Source of the DNA: Nitrososphaeraceae archaeon
GTDB taxonomy: Archaea > Thermoproteota > Nitrososphaeria > Nitrososphaerales > Nitrososphaeraceae
Assembly: GCA_025922735.1 (NCBI GenBank)
Contig: JAICHI010000050.1
Coordinates: 1 to 7,732 of the forward strand
DNA length: 7,732 nucleotides
Direction of reading: 5' to 3'
This document shows positions 1-5,145 of the stretch, piece after piece. Each line of letters opens with the position of its first letter. Position 1 is the first letter of the stretch. Position numbers and translations under genes: made by a program. The notes beneath the pieces are model-generated. The model saw nothing but the letters and a program-made list of their open reading frames with translations. It did no database searches and was not told where the DNA came from.

Positions 1-1
1 A

Positions 2-166
2 AGCACCATTTTAGTCTTACTAAATTTTTTGCTGGCTATGTTTTGTAATACTAAACAACATATGTCATACAAAGATTATAATGAAAGAGTAGAATATTAT
101 AAAAATGTGTTATATTTCATGGACTATATTAGTAAATTGTGGAAGCAGGATCGATTGCCTGTATGA
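2..166 (+). CDS. possible 3' end of an incoming gene (doubtful)
   Basis: This frame is open from the left edge to a TGA at 164-166, about 54 codons, with an internal ATG at 38. The predicted peptide is rich in Tyr, Lys and Asn, which mostly reflects the very AT-rich DNA, and I recognise no motif. It would overlap the 3' end of hisI on the opposite strand by about 43 bases. Stops are frequent in DNA this AT-rich, so an open run of this length is mildly notable. The sequence left of the window would decide whether it is real. It could equally be chance, or the spacer where hisI transcription ends. Confidence 0.22.
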   Translation, partial: STILVLLNFLLAMFCNTKQHMSYKDYNERVEYYKNVLYFMDYISKLWKQDRLPV

Positions 167-459
167 CAGGCTGGCTTGTCTGAATCGACCATATAAAGGA
201 TAGAATCAGAGTCACAGTCGACCAATATTTTGTATACTGGCTGGACGTTGCCAGATTCCTCACCTTTCATCCACAGTTTGTTGCGTGACGTACTCCAGAA
301 CCAAGCATTGCCTGTCGTGATGGTGTTGGCAAGGGCCTCCTTATTGACGTATGCTAGCATCAGAATGTCTTTGGTCTTTCTGTCCTGTACTACTACAGGC
401 AGAAGACCCTTGCGCTTTTCAAAGTCGAGGTCGCTTAGCGATTTGGCGTTCATGCCCAT
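124..459 (-). CDS. hisI: phosphoribosyl-AMP cyclohydrolase HisI
   Basis: HisI opens the purine ring of phosphoribosyl-AMP, the third step of histidine synthesis, in the cytosol. From the chosen start the protein is 111 aa, normal for a stand-alone HisI without the HisE pyrophosphatase domain. Family hallmarks are present in order: GLLPVVVQD, the ILMLAYVNKEAL block, the WFWSTSRNKLW and KGEESGN blocks, then DCDSDS (Asp81, Asp83 and Asp85, the expected Mg ligands) and CHTGNRSCF. Cys82, Cys98 and Cys105 are the expected zinc ligands. The frame stays open upstream to ATGs at 495 and 606, but those extra residues do not look like HisI. The start at 459 is favoured because an ATTTATT box lies about 25 bp upstream; 453 and 495 are alternatives. 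No other his genes are in the window. Confidence 0.93.
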   Translation of the reverse strand: MGMNAKSLSDLDFEKRKGLLPVVVQDRKTKDILMLAYVNKEALANTITTGNAWFWSTSRNKLWMKGEESGNVQPVYKILVDCDSDSILYMVDSDKPACHTGNRSCFHNLLI

Positions 460-480
460 TTGGCAATAGACAGGGACGGA

Positions 481-487
481 AATAAAT
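481..487 (-). promoter_or_regulatory. TATA-like box for hisI
   Basis: On the minus strand this reads ATTTATT, centred about 25 bp before the ATG at 459. That is the archaeal spacing for a leaderless transcript. A second AT-rich stretch, TTTTAT, lies about 31 bp before the alternative ATG at 495, so this box supports but does not prove the shorter start. Confidence 0.45.
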
Positions 488-620
488 CTAGCCATTTGAA
501 ATTCAATAATAAATGGACAGACGATAAAAGAAGACTCTGCTGTGTCAACAGCAACTGAACAGAACAGGCAATTGTTCGCTGCTATTATGTGTCTCTTCTC
601 GACCATGCAGTACAGACAGA

Positions 621-628
621 GATATATT
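621..628 (+). promoter_or_regulatory. TATA box of the initiator tRNA gene
   Basis: GATATATT is centred about 26 bp upstream of the first base of the mature tRNA at 651. This is the standard archaeal TATA-to-start distance and implies a 5' leader of almost no length. Confidence 0.65.
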
Positions 629-650
629 CCCCTTGTGTCAAGATGCTGTC

Positions 651-756
651 AGCGAGGTGGGGAAGTCAGGTTATCCCGGCGGGCTCATAACCCGCAGAGC
701 GGTTTCTACTTTTGCAAAATTGCAGGTGGCCGTAAGTTCAAATCAACCCCTCGCTA
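651..756 (+). tRNA. initiator tRNA-Met (CAT) with a T-stem intron
   Basis: This initiator tRNA carries Met to the start codon. The acceptor stem pairs AGCGAGG (651-657) with CCTCGCT (749-755), and A756 is the discriminator. The D stem is GGGA/TCCC (660-663, 674-677). The anticodon stem is GCGGG/CCCGC (679-683, 691-695) around loop CTCATAA, anticodon CAT at 686-688. The A1-U72 pair, the three G-C pairs at the base of the anticodon stem and the near identity of positions 26-46 to archaeal initiators identify it as initiator rather than elongator Met or Ile2. The T stem works only after removing 705-735: GGTT (701-704) plus G736 pairs with CAACC (744-748) around TTCAAAT. The spliced RNA is 75 nt. 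CCA is not encoded (CTA follows). It converges on tiaS with no gap. Confidence 0.93.
705..735 (+). other. archaeal tRNA intron with bulge-helix-bulge, T stem (between 52 and 53)
   Basis: Removing these 31 nt restores a perfect 5-bp T stem. The junctions fold as the substrate of the archaeal tRNA splicing endonuclease. The central 4-bp helix is GCGG (699-702) with CCGT (730-733), including one G-U pair. It is flanked by 3-nt bulges TTT (703-705) and AAG (734-736), and cutting after the second bulge base on each side gives exactly this intron. An inner helix of six pairs, two of them G-U, joins 706-711 to 724-729. The outer helix is weak (A698-T737, then a G-T pair). The site is non-canonical; most archaeal introns follow position 37. 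Confidence 0.85.
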
Positions 757-2061
757 CTACTTTTTTTCAAACAGGAATTTTGTCTTTTCAATGCCGTACC
801 TCTGTAACGGCTTTGTCAAATGCCTGTGTGCTTTGGGTGTTGGGATGTATAATCCAGTTTTGATTCTACGCTCCTGCGGTATCAGAATCTTTTTTGTGTT
901 GTGGTCTTTGTGCTTGCACCTGTCGCACTGATGGCCCTTATTTTTCCCCTCTGACTTCATACGCTTGCCACACATTTTGCACAATGGGTTCAATGTTTCA
1001 TAAACAGGCGTAAGCTTGAGCACGCGCAAATATTCAACATTTAAAATTTTGGGGTGTTTGGTAGTTCCCTTTCTGACCCCGACACCAATTTCAATGACAT
1101 CGCCCTCTTCAAGCTTGGCTGCGACATTGGCAAGTCCAGTTGGTTCATAGACCGCTGCCGGCATTTCTGCGCCATCCTGCTTGACTGTAAAAATGACGTG
1201 ACCGCCTTCAATTGCATATGGCTTGCTACTAACCTTACACCCGATATATCCTGCTGTGTATGCTTTGACATTGGCAATCCTGATCTCATTTTGCAGGTGC
1301 ATGTTCGTCCCTTGGTTTGAGCGAAAAACTGTCCAGCCCTCTAACTCTTCCTCTGGATGCAACGCAGGGAGTGCCGACTCAACTATATCTGGACTCTCGC
1401 CTCTTATGCCAAAGAAGACCGGATCTGGGCTATGCGGTGCAACCAACACGCGCCCCTGGTTTCGATCGTAATTGTTGAAAGTGTGGGGATAGGTGTCTAT
1501 GCTAAACTTAATGACACTCTGCTTGTCTATTACACGCGGCCTGCCCCAGTTCTTCTCCTTTCTGTATGCAATTAGCTCAAAAGTATGATCGCCCTCCAGC
1601 AGACAACCCATAGCACCAATAGAGCCGACAAGTCCCTGCCCATTGCCAAAGGTAAAGTATTGAATGCCAGCGGCCTTGGCTACCTTTTCTGACATCTGTC
1701 TGCTCATTATGTCATACATTGCGAGCGCGCTAAAATCCCGAAGCTTTGTAGGCACATAGTCGCTTTCAAGGAATGCAATTGCGGGGTTAGCTCCACTGCC
1801 AATGGCGGAACCTTCTTCCACTGCCTGCCTGATATAGTCGATGACTCTGTCTGCAGCTTGCACTTTTAACCGCAGGCAAACTGCGCCATTACCCCTAGTT
1901 TTCCAAGGGATATTGGGATTAAGCCTTATCAACAATGGATAATCGACAAGCTTTGCGCCCTGTTTTTTCTTCAGATGTTCTACTACCTTGAATGCAAGAT
2001 GCGTAGTGCACCTGCCCTCACGCGAGTCAGTGTCGTCAAATGCAACGTGGAGGGTGTGCAT
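757..2061 (-). CDS. tiaS: tRNA(Ile2) 2-agmatinylcytidine synthetase TiaS
   Basis: TiaS attaches agmatine to C34 of tRNA-Ile2 (anticodon CAU) using ATP, so that the tRNA reads AUA as Ile instead of AUG as Met. It is archaeal and essential where tested. The 434-aa length is normal. In order: an N-terminal kinase-like domain opening with FDDTDS (residues 8-13), a central ferredoxin-like region with the FGIRGES block (217-223), an OB-fold region around 255-350, and a C-terminal zinc ribbon with Cys361, Cys364, Cys379 and Cys382 followed by a basic tail. The family normally starts just before the DDTDS motif, which fixes the start. GAGGTG stands two bases before the ATG, closer than a normal Shine-Dalgarno, and a TATATA box lies about 28 bp upstream. 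The stop codon abuts the 3' end of the initiator tRNA. Confidence 0.95.
   Translation of the reverse strand: MHTLHVAFDDTDSREGRCTTHLAFKVVEHLKKKQGAKLVDYPLLIRLNPNIPWKTRGNGAVCLRLKVQAADRVIDYIRQAVEEGSAIGSGANPAIAFLESDYVPTKLRDFSALAMYDIMSRQMSEKVAKAAGIQYFTFGNGQGLVGSIGAMGCLLEGDHTFELIAYRKEKNWGRPRVIDKQSVIKFSIDTYPHTFNNYDRNQGRVLVAPHSPDPVFFGIRGESPDIVESALPALHPEEELEGWTVFRSNQGTNMHLQNEIRIANVKAYTAGYIGCKVSSKPYAIEGGHVIFTVKQDGAEMPAAVYEPTGLANVAAKLEEGDVIEIGVGVRKGTTKHPKILNVEYLRVLKLTPVYETLNPLCKMCGKRMKSEGKNKGHQCDRCKHKDHNTKKILIPQERRIKTGLYIPTPKAHRHLTKPLQRYGIEKTKFLFEKK
761..767 (+). terminator. T7 tract ending the tRNA transcript
   Basis: A run of seven T starts five bases after the tRNA discriminator base. Archaeal RNA polymerase terminates at such oligo-T runs. 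The same bases encode Lys codons and the end of a Glu codon at the C terminus of tiaS on the other strand. Confidence 0.6.
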
Positions 2062-2086
2062 GACACCTCTGCTGTTGGTGCCGTAG

Positions 2087-2092
2087 TATATA
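2087..2092 (-). promoter_or_regulatory. TATA-like box for tiaS
   Basis: TATATA is centred about 28 bp before the tiaS ATG at 2061, giving a nearly leaderless transcript. A second AT-rich stretch, AATTATAC on the minus strand near 2096-2103, could serve a start slightly further upstream, which would keep the GAGGTG in the mRNA. Confidence 0.45.
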
Positions 2093-2130
2093 GCCGTATA
2101 ATTTGAGAGTTGTAACTTTTATCATAATCT

Positions 2131-2220
2131 GTGAGCTAGGGTCTAGCCATTCGGCCAGACAATGGGCTCAAACCAATGCCTTGTGCATTGAAGCATGTCT
2201 GGGATTGCTAAAGCTCGAGC
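2131..2220. repeat. cluster of inverted repeats, candidate structured RNA
   Basis: Several stems fall within 90 bases: GCTAG/CTAGC (2135-2139, 2143-2147), GTCTAGCC/GGCCAGAC (2141-2148, 2153-2160, one mismatch) and a perfect CAATGC/GCATTG with a 5-nt loop (2174-2179, 2185-2190). CCAGAC (2155-2160) can instead pair with GTCTGG (2197-2202), enclosing the CAATGC hairpin. GCTCGAGC at 2213-2220 is palindromic. On the minus strand it lies about 70-160 bases upstream of tiaS; on the plus strand it would be free-standing. I recognise no RNA family. The alternatives are an operator region or chance. Confidence 0.35.
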
Positions 2221-2551
2221 AGGAATCTGTTTGCAAACAATAACAACAACCGCAAGTCATCATCATCATTATTCTCTTCTGGCGCGCTGATGGTAATAGA
2301 AGGCTCTGTTTTATCATCATCGTCTTTGAGAGAAAAAGAAGCAGAAAGAGAAAATGGTGAAGAAGATTAAGATTATCAGGATGATATATAGTATCTATCA
2401 CTCGAATCTTAGAATAACAACGATTTGATAACTAATGCTAGATAACCAACTACTAAATGTAAGAAGAAGTCTCAAAACAGTTTGTTAATATTATGCCAAC
2501 TAACTAACTAAGAAAGCTGAAGTTCCCTACTTGATTCTCTAATTCAAGAAC

Positions 2552-2558
2552 ATTTATA
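2552..2558 (+). promoter_or_regulatory. TATA box for the 127-aa protein gene
   Basis: ATTTATA is centred about 30 bp before the ATG at 2586, predicting a leader of only a few bases. It would put transcription start after an in-frame ATG at 2571, which argues for the start at 2586. A short inverted repeat, CTTGA/TCAAG (2530-2534, 2544-2548), lies just upstream and could bind a regulator. Confidence 0.6.
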
Positions 2559-2585
2559 GCTTCCCTCTTTGTGAAACTAATTGGG

Positions 2586-2969
2586 ATGGCGGAAGAGGTA
2601 AAGGAAAAAGAAAAAGAAGGGGTTAAACCAACAACGCCTGAAGAAGCTGCCAAAAAAGCAGCAGACGTAATAATAAAGCAACTTGAGAAAGAAATTGGTG
2701 GTAAGCCTATTCCCGACGAATTGAGGGAGAAGCATCTTGGATACAGAAACATCAAACATGTGAGGACATTTATAGAACAAAGGCGTGAGTACTATGCAAA
2801 GTTATTTCTCACACAATGTAAGCGTGATCTGAAACTTGAGATGATGGAAAAGGGCATAATACCAAGACCATCAAAACTAACATTAGGACAAATAGAGACA
2901 AAAAAAGCAGAAGTGGCAGACTACTACACTATCGATGAATCGACAATGATGCACTTATCAAAGAACTAA
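2586..2969 (+). CDS. conserved-looking charged protein of unknown function
   Basis: I do not recognise this 127-aa protein. Residues 1-40 are dominated by Lys and Glu with a helix-forming run from about 18 to 38. A more ordinary segment follows: PIPDELREKHLGYRNIKHVR (41-60), a helix with two Arg and two Tyr (61-75), then IIPRPSKLTLGQIE (91-104) and a short tail. There is one cysteine (Cys78), no signal peptide and no membrane segment, so it is probably cytosolic. The start at 2586 is preferred over the in-frame ATG at 2571 because of the TATA box. It stands alone, with 240 bp to the next gene. Its clean reading frame and promoter make it a real gene; its role is open, and a nucleic-acid-linked or ribosome-linked role would be a guess from charge alone. 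Confidence 0.8.
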   Translation: MAEEVKEKEKEGVKPTTPEEAAKKAADVIIKQLEKEIGGKPIPDELREKHLGYRNIKHVRTFIEQRREYYAKLFLTQCKRDLKLEMMEKGIIPRPSKLTLGQIETKKAEVADYYTIDESTMMHLSKN

Positions 2970-3150
2970 AAATGGTATGGCGAATATCTCAAGCAGAATT
3001 CGGGAAAGGCATAGGGGATTTGTGCTAGAGAGAAGAAATCTAACCGGCGCTTCCCACCTCATACGAAAAAGCCATAACCAATTATAGTTTGCCACTGGCA
3101 TGCACTGAGCTAATGCTTCCTCTTCCTTGTATGTTTGAATTATATCGCTG

Positions 3151-3177
3151 TTATAAAAAGGGCGTAGTGTTTAAATA
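3151..3177 (+). promoter_or_regulatory. two TATA-like boxes before the ferredoxin gene
   Basis: TTATAAAAAG begins at 3151 and TTTAAATA lies at 3170-3177. The second is centred about 37 bp before the ATG at 3211, predicting a leader of about 11 bases. The first would give about 30 bases, enough to include the GGTGAG at 3197-3202, which could act as a weak ribosome binding site. Two start sites, and hence two forms of leader, are possible. Confidence 0.5.
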
Positions 3178-3210
3178 GTTTCAGCATGGATCGTTGGGTG
3201 AGTGAATTAG

Positions 3211-3504
3211 ATGCCAGTCGCAATACTTCCTGATATTAGCGAACAACACTGCATCGGCTGTGCGCTCTGTGTAGAGATTTGCACTTCCCTCGGTCCAGAT
3301 GTGCTCAGAGTAAAACCAGTCGAAGGATGGAAGAGAGGTAAAGCCTTCGTGTTCTATCCAGAAAGATGCATCTCTGATGGAGCATGTATTGGAGTTTGCC
3401 CCACAAAGGCAATCTTCTGGATGAGGCCGATGGACTACACGCCAGGACAACCAATCCCATTGAAGAAGTCAGGCCTTTTCACAAAGGGCTGGGAAGAAGG
3501 TTAG
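3211..3504 (+). CDS. ferredoxin with 4Fe-4S motif and an Asp-containing second motif
   Basis: This 97-aa soluble electron carrier has two cluster-binding motifs. The first is C14-x2-C17-x2-C20-x3-C24, followed by Thr instead of the usual Pro. The second is C53-x2-D56-x2-C59-x3-C63-Pro, where Asp replaces the second cysteine. In known ferredoxins (the Pyrococcus furiosus and Sulfolobus types) such an Asp goes with a cluster that is either 3Fe-4S or Asp-ligated 4Fe-4S. I therefore infer a seven-iron protein or one that interconverts. The region between the motifs (25-52) and the Pro-rich tail (72-97) are longer than in clostridial ferredoxins. Its partner could be a 2-oxoacid oxidoreductase or a ferredoxin:NADP reductase; nothing nearby tells which. 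It has its own promoter and a following T tract, so it is probably transcribed alone. Confidence 0.92.
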   Translation: MPVAILPDISEQHCIGCALCVEICTSLGPDVLRVKPVEGWKRGKAFVFYPERCISDGACIGVCPTKAIFWMRPMDYTPGQPIPLKKSGLFTKGWEEG

Positions 3505-3521
3505 TCCCTTCAACAAACTCC

Positions 3522-3535
3522 TTTTTTTAATTTTT
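3522..3535 (+). terminator. T-tract terminator after the ferredoxin gene
   Basis: T7, then AA, then T5, beginning 17 bases after the ferredoxin stop codon. There is no stem before it, as is usual for archaeal termination. Confidence 0.55.
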
Positions 3536-3550
3536 ATTCTCTTCAATAAA

Positions 3551-3559
3551 TTATTAATA
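3551..3559 (+). promoter_or_regulatory. TATA-like box before the TTG-started gene
   Basis: TTATTAATA is centred 30 bp before the TTG at 3585, predicting a leader of about three bases. It also supports the TTG as start, since no ATG or GTG lies in frame upstream of the TTG and downstream of the box. Confidence 0.55.
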
Positions 3560-3584
3560 CAGTATTTGCTCGCCTATCATCCAG

Positions 3585-4067
3585 TTGGTCAACTGGGACG
3601 AAGAGATTAAGGGTCACCTCTTCTGGGTCTGGGGCGGAGAAGAAGGGCTTTTCAAGCGCGGCAAAGAGGGTATGCTAGTCGTCACGGACAGGCGTCTTGC
3701 CTTTATCATGAAGACAGACATGACCTATAAAATGCATGAAACCCATTCCATTAGACAGTTAAAGCGTTTTGAAGCAGGCGAAAACATCTTTCGGCCGGCT
3801 GAAGGCTACAAGTTAGAGCACCTCAAAAAAGACCTTGCCAAGAGCCCTGATAACCTCCATATTCCATTCAACCAGATTCTGGACGTCCTCTCCGAGGAAA
3901 AGGACTGGGGAACACTTCTTAAGGTGAAGATGAACCTTGGCTACAAAGCAAAGGTTTTCAAGTTCTCGATAGTGAAGGGGTGGGTAAAATATCCTGTAAA
4001 AGATCCACTTGAGTTTCAGCGCATGGATTGGAGACCGCTTATAAACTTGGTAAAAACATCGATTTAG
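3585..4067 (+). CDS. PH-like/GRAM-like domain protein, TTG start
   Basis: I do not recognise a named family for this 160-aa protein. Its pattern resembles a bacterial or archaeal PH-like domain: a strand GMLVVTDRRLAFIMK at 29-43, an IPFNQILDV segment at 93-101, strands LLKVKMNLGY (111-120) and KVFKFSIV (123-130), and a last helix at 141-157 with Trp149. The TDRRL motif followed by the I-P-x-x-x-I step is typical of such domains, which bind lipids or proteins. There is no signal peptide or membrane segment. An unusual stretch (residues 55-90) separates the two halves of the domain. The start is TTG with no Shine-Dalgarno, placed by the TATA box 30 bp upstream and by lack of a better codon. It is probably transcribed alone. 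Confidence 0.8.
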   Translation: MVNWDEEIKGHLFWVWGGEEGLFKRGKEGMLVVTDRRLAFIMKTDMTYKMHETHSIRQLKRFEAGENIFRPAEGYKLEHLKKDLAKSPDNLHIPFNQILDVLSEEKDWGTLLKVKMNLGYKAKVFKFSIVKGWVKYPVKDPLEFQRMDWRPLINLVKTSI

Positions 4068-4102
4068 ATTTATTGCAATATTTGTGAGAGGAACTTATAT
4101 GA

Positions 4103-4110
4103 TTTATAAA
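4103..4110 (+). promoter_or_regulatory. TATA box upstream of a small ORF
   Basis: TTTATAAA, a near-ideal archaeal box, predicts transcription start near 4132. The only short reading frames after it begin at 4142 and 4147. It may serve a small protein or an untranslated RNA. Confidence 0.55.
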
Positions 4111-4141
4111 AAGAAAGACAAGAAAATTCCATTCTGGCAAT

Positions 4142-4297
4142 ATGTATGAAGATAGTGGACCTAAAAGCTTCTTTACAAGAAGATCAAGTCGCTTGAAATG
4201 TCAAAGCTGTTTTTACGACTTGTACCGCAAGTATTGCCTGATACTCTTTGTCAAACAGGACACCTTTGCAAGGGCAATCTGTAAGATTGTCTCCTGA
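4142..4297 (+). CDS. possible 51-aa small protein with a CxxC motif
   Basis: An ATG at 4142 opens a 51-codon frame ending in TGA at 4295-4297, about ten bases after the predicted transcription start of a strong TATA box. The peptide has Cys20-x2-Cys23, with further cysteines at 32 and 47, and is basic between. That could be a small metal-binding fold, but the spacing fits no zinc-ribbon family I know. A second frame starting at 4147 codes only 16 residues. The 240 bases between this promoter and cbiE could instead hold an untranslated RNA. I rate coding as less likely than not. Confidence 0.35.
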   Translation: MYEDSGPKSFFTRRSSRLKCQSCFYDLYRKYCLILFVKQDTFARAICKIVS

Positions 4298-4352
4298 GAT
4301 CTCTCCTACAGATAAAGGAATGCTTAACACCAGCATGATAGTGATTGCAAAG

Positions 4353-4362
4353 TAATATAATT
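4353..4362 (+). promoter_or_regulatory. TATA-like box of cbiE
   Basis: TAATATAATT is centred about 33 bp before the TTG start at 4391, so the predicted leader is about seven bases. Confidence 0.5.
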
Positions 4363-4390
4363 AGGCAACCTGCTGCCTACTGTTCGCATA

Positions 4391-5107
4391 TTGCTAAGAA
4401 AGCTATTCGTTGTAGGTGTCGGTCCTGGCTCGCCAAAGTATCTTACTGATGCGGCTAAAGAAGCCATTGCCAAATCACATTACATCGTAGGCTACAAGTA
4501 TACGCTGTCGACGATCGAAGGTATTATTGACAAAAGCAGACAGCAAGTGTTTCAAGTCACAATGCAGATACAAGAAGACGTCTACCAGGACATTTACACG
4601 AAAATGAAGGATGGCGAGTACTGCACTGTACCTTTTACAGGCGATGCCAATTTCTCCGAATCGGAGGTTGTCGACAGGCTGCTGGAAATATTTGGGAGCG
4701 ACAATGTTGAGGTGATTCCCGGTATCAGCTCCATCCAAGTGGCTGCCGCCAAGGCCCACGTCCCGACTGACAAGGCTTTCCTTGTTACCTTCCATGTGAC
4801 AGACGACATCGAGCAGAAAAAGCAGGAAATGCTGCTGGCAGTTAGGCAGGGTAGGAGCGTAATACTGCTACCTAGACCTTGGCCAAGAGACAGATCAAGG
4901 CACTTTATGCAATCTGAAATTGCAAAATTCCTGCGTAAAAATGGTATCGACACTACTAAGCTAAAGGTTTGGGTCTTTGAGCATCTGACAACTGAAAAGG
5001 AAACAACATTCAGAGGCACAGCTGTCGAACTTGAGGGAAAGGAGTTCAGCGACCTGTCTGCTATGGTAGTAGATCAGACAAAGAGGCAAACATACCTCAA
5101 TTTTTAG
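4391..5107 (+). CDS. cbiE: cobalt-precorrin-7 (C5)-methyltransferase CbiE
   Basis: CbiE transfers a methyl group from S-adenosylmethionine to C5 of the corrin ring in anaerobic cobalamin synthesis; ammonia-oxidising archaea make their own cobamide. The 238-aa length fits a stand-alone CbiE without the CbiT C15-methylating/decarboxylating domain. Hallmarks of the tetrapyrrole methylase fold: GVGPGSPKYLT (9-19) at the N terminus, EVIPGISSIQVAAA (107-120), VWVFEHLTTEKE (193-204) and a final FSDLSAMVV (219-227). The loop that usually reads GDPxFY is GDANFSES here (84-91). The start is TTG: it is the first start codon after the TATA box and sits just two codons before the conserved first strand. 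No other cobalamin genes are in the window. Related paralogues of the corrin methylase family are the main alternative. Confidence 0.9.
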   Translation: MLRKLFVVGVGPGSPKYLTDAAKEAIAKSHYIVGYKYTLSTIEGIIDKSRQQVFQVTMQIQEDVYQDIYTKMKDGEYCTVPFTGDANFSESEVVDRLLEIFGSDNVEVIPGISSIQVAAAKAHVPTDKAFLVTFHVTDDIEQKKQEMLLAVRQGRSVILLPRPWPRDRSRHFMQSEIAKFLRKNGIDTTKLKVWVFEHLTTEKETTFRGTAVELEGKEFSDLSAMVVDQTKRQTYLNF

Positions 5108-5113
5108 CCGGAG

Positions 5114-5121
5114 TTTAAATA
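5114..5121 (+). promoter_or_regulatory. TATA box of the zinc-ribbon microprotein gene
   Basis: TTTAAATA is centred about 28 bp before the ATG at 5146, the spacing for a leaderless mRNA. It lies directly after the cbiE stop codon. Confidence 0.65.
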
Positions 5122-5135
5122 TTAAATTGGGCCTA

Positions 5136-5142
5136 TTTTTTT
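5136..5142 (+). terminator. T7 tract after cbiE
   Basis: Seven T in a row, 28 bases after the cbiE stop, is a likely archaeal termination signal. It lies between the TATA box and the ATG of the next gene, so the end of one transcript and the start of the next are only a few bases apart. Confidence 0.5.
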
Positions 5143-5145
5143 GTG

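Larger units (their letters stand above)
2062..2585. other. gene-poor interval with inverted and simple repeats
   Basis: I find no supported gene in these 524 bases between tiaS and the next plus-strand gene. The interval holds the tiaS promoter, the inverted-repeat cluster at 2131-2220, a run of four CAT units near 2258-2269 with a second ATCATC run near 2313, three tandem AACT units near 2499-2510, and the promoter of the gene at 2586. A 77-codon minus-strand frame here (2168-2401) is a by-product of the CAT repeats. A tRNA or C/D-box RNA was looked for and not found. Confidence 0.5.

Noticed and set aside
651..756. Calling the CAT tRNA an Ile2 tRNA because tiaS is adjacent
   Set aside because: The A1-U72 pair, the GGG/CCC run in the anticodon stem and overall match to archaeal initiators identify it as initiator Met.
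542..931. Plus-strand open frames across 542-931 and 633-863
   Set aside because: They run through the initiator tRNA and antisense to the tiaS 3' end; the tRNA explains the sequence and the peptides show no domain.
1041..1575. Open frames inside tiaS on both strands
   Set aside because: They are out of frame with a confidently identified TiaS whose motifs span the whole region.
2131..2220. A tRNA, from a D-arm-like stretch on the minus strand
   Set aside because: No T-loop motif, acceptor pairing or anticodon stem can be found, even allowing introns.
2225..2340. C/D-box sRNA suggested by ATGATGA repeats on the minus strand
   Set aside because: No CTGA D or D' boxes lie at usable distances; the C-box matches come from the trinucleotide repeat.
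2168..2401. 77-codon minus-strand frame with Met and Leu runs
   Set aside because: The composition follows from the CAT and AAG simple repeats; there is no promoter, motif or homology-like pattern.
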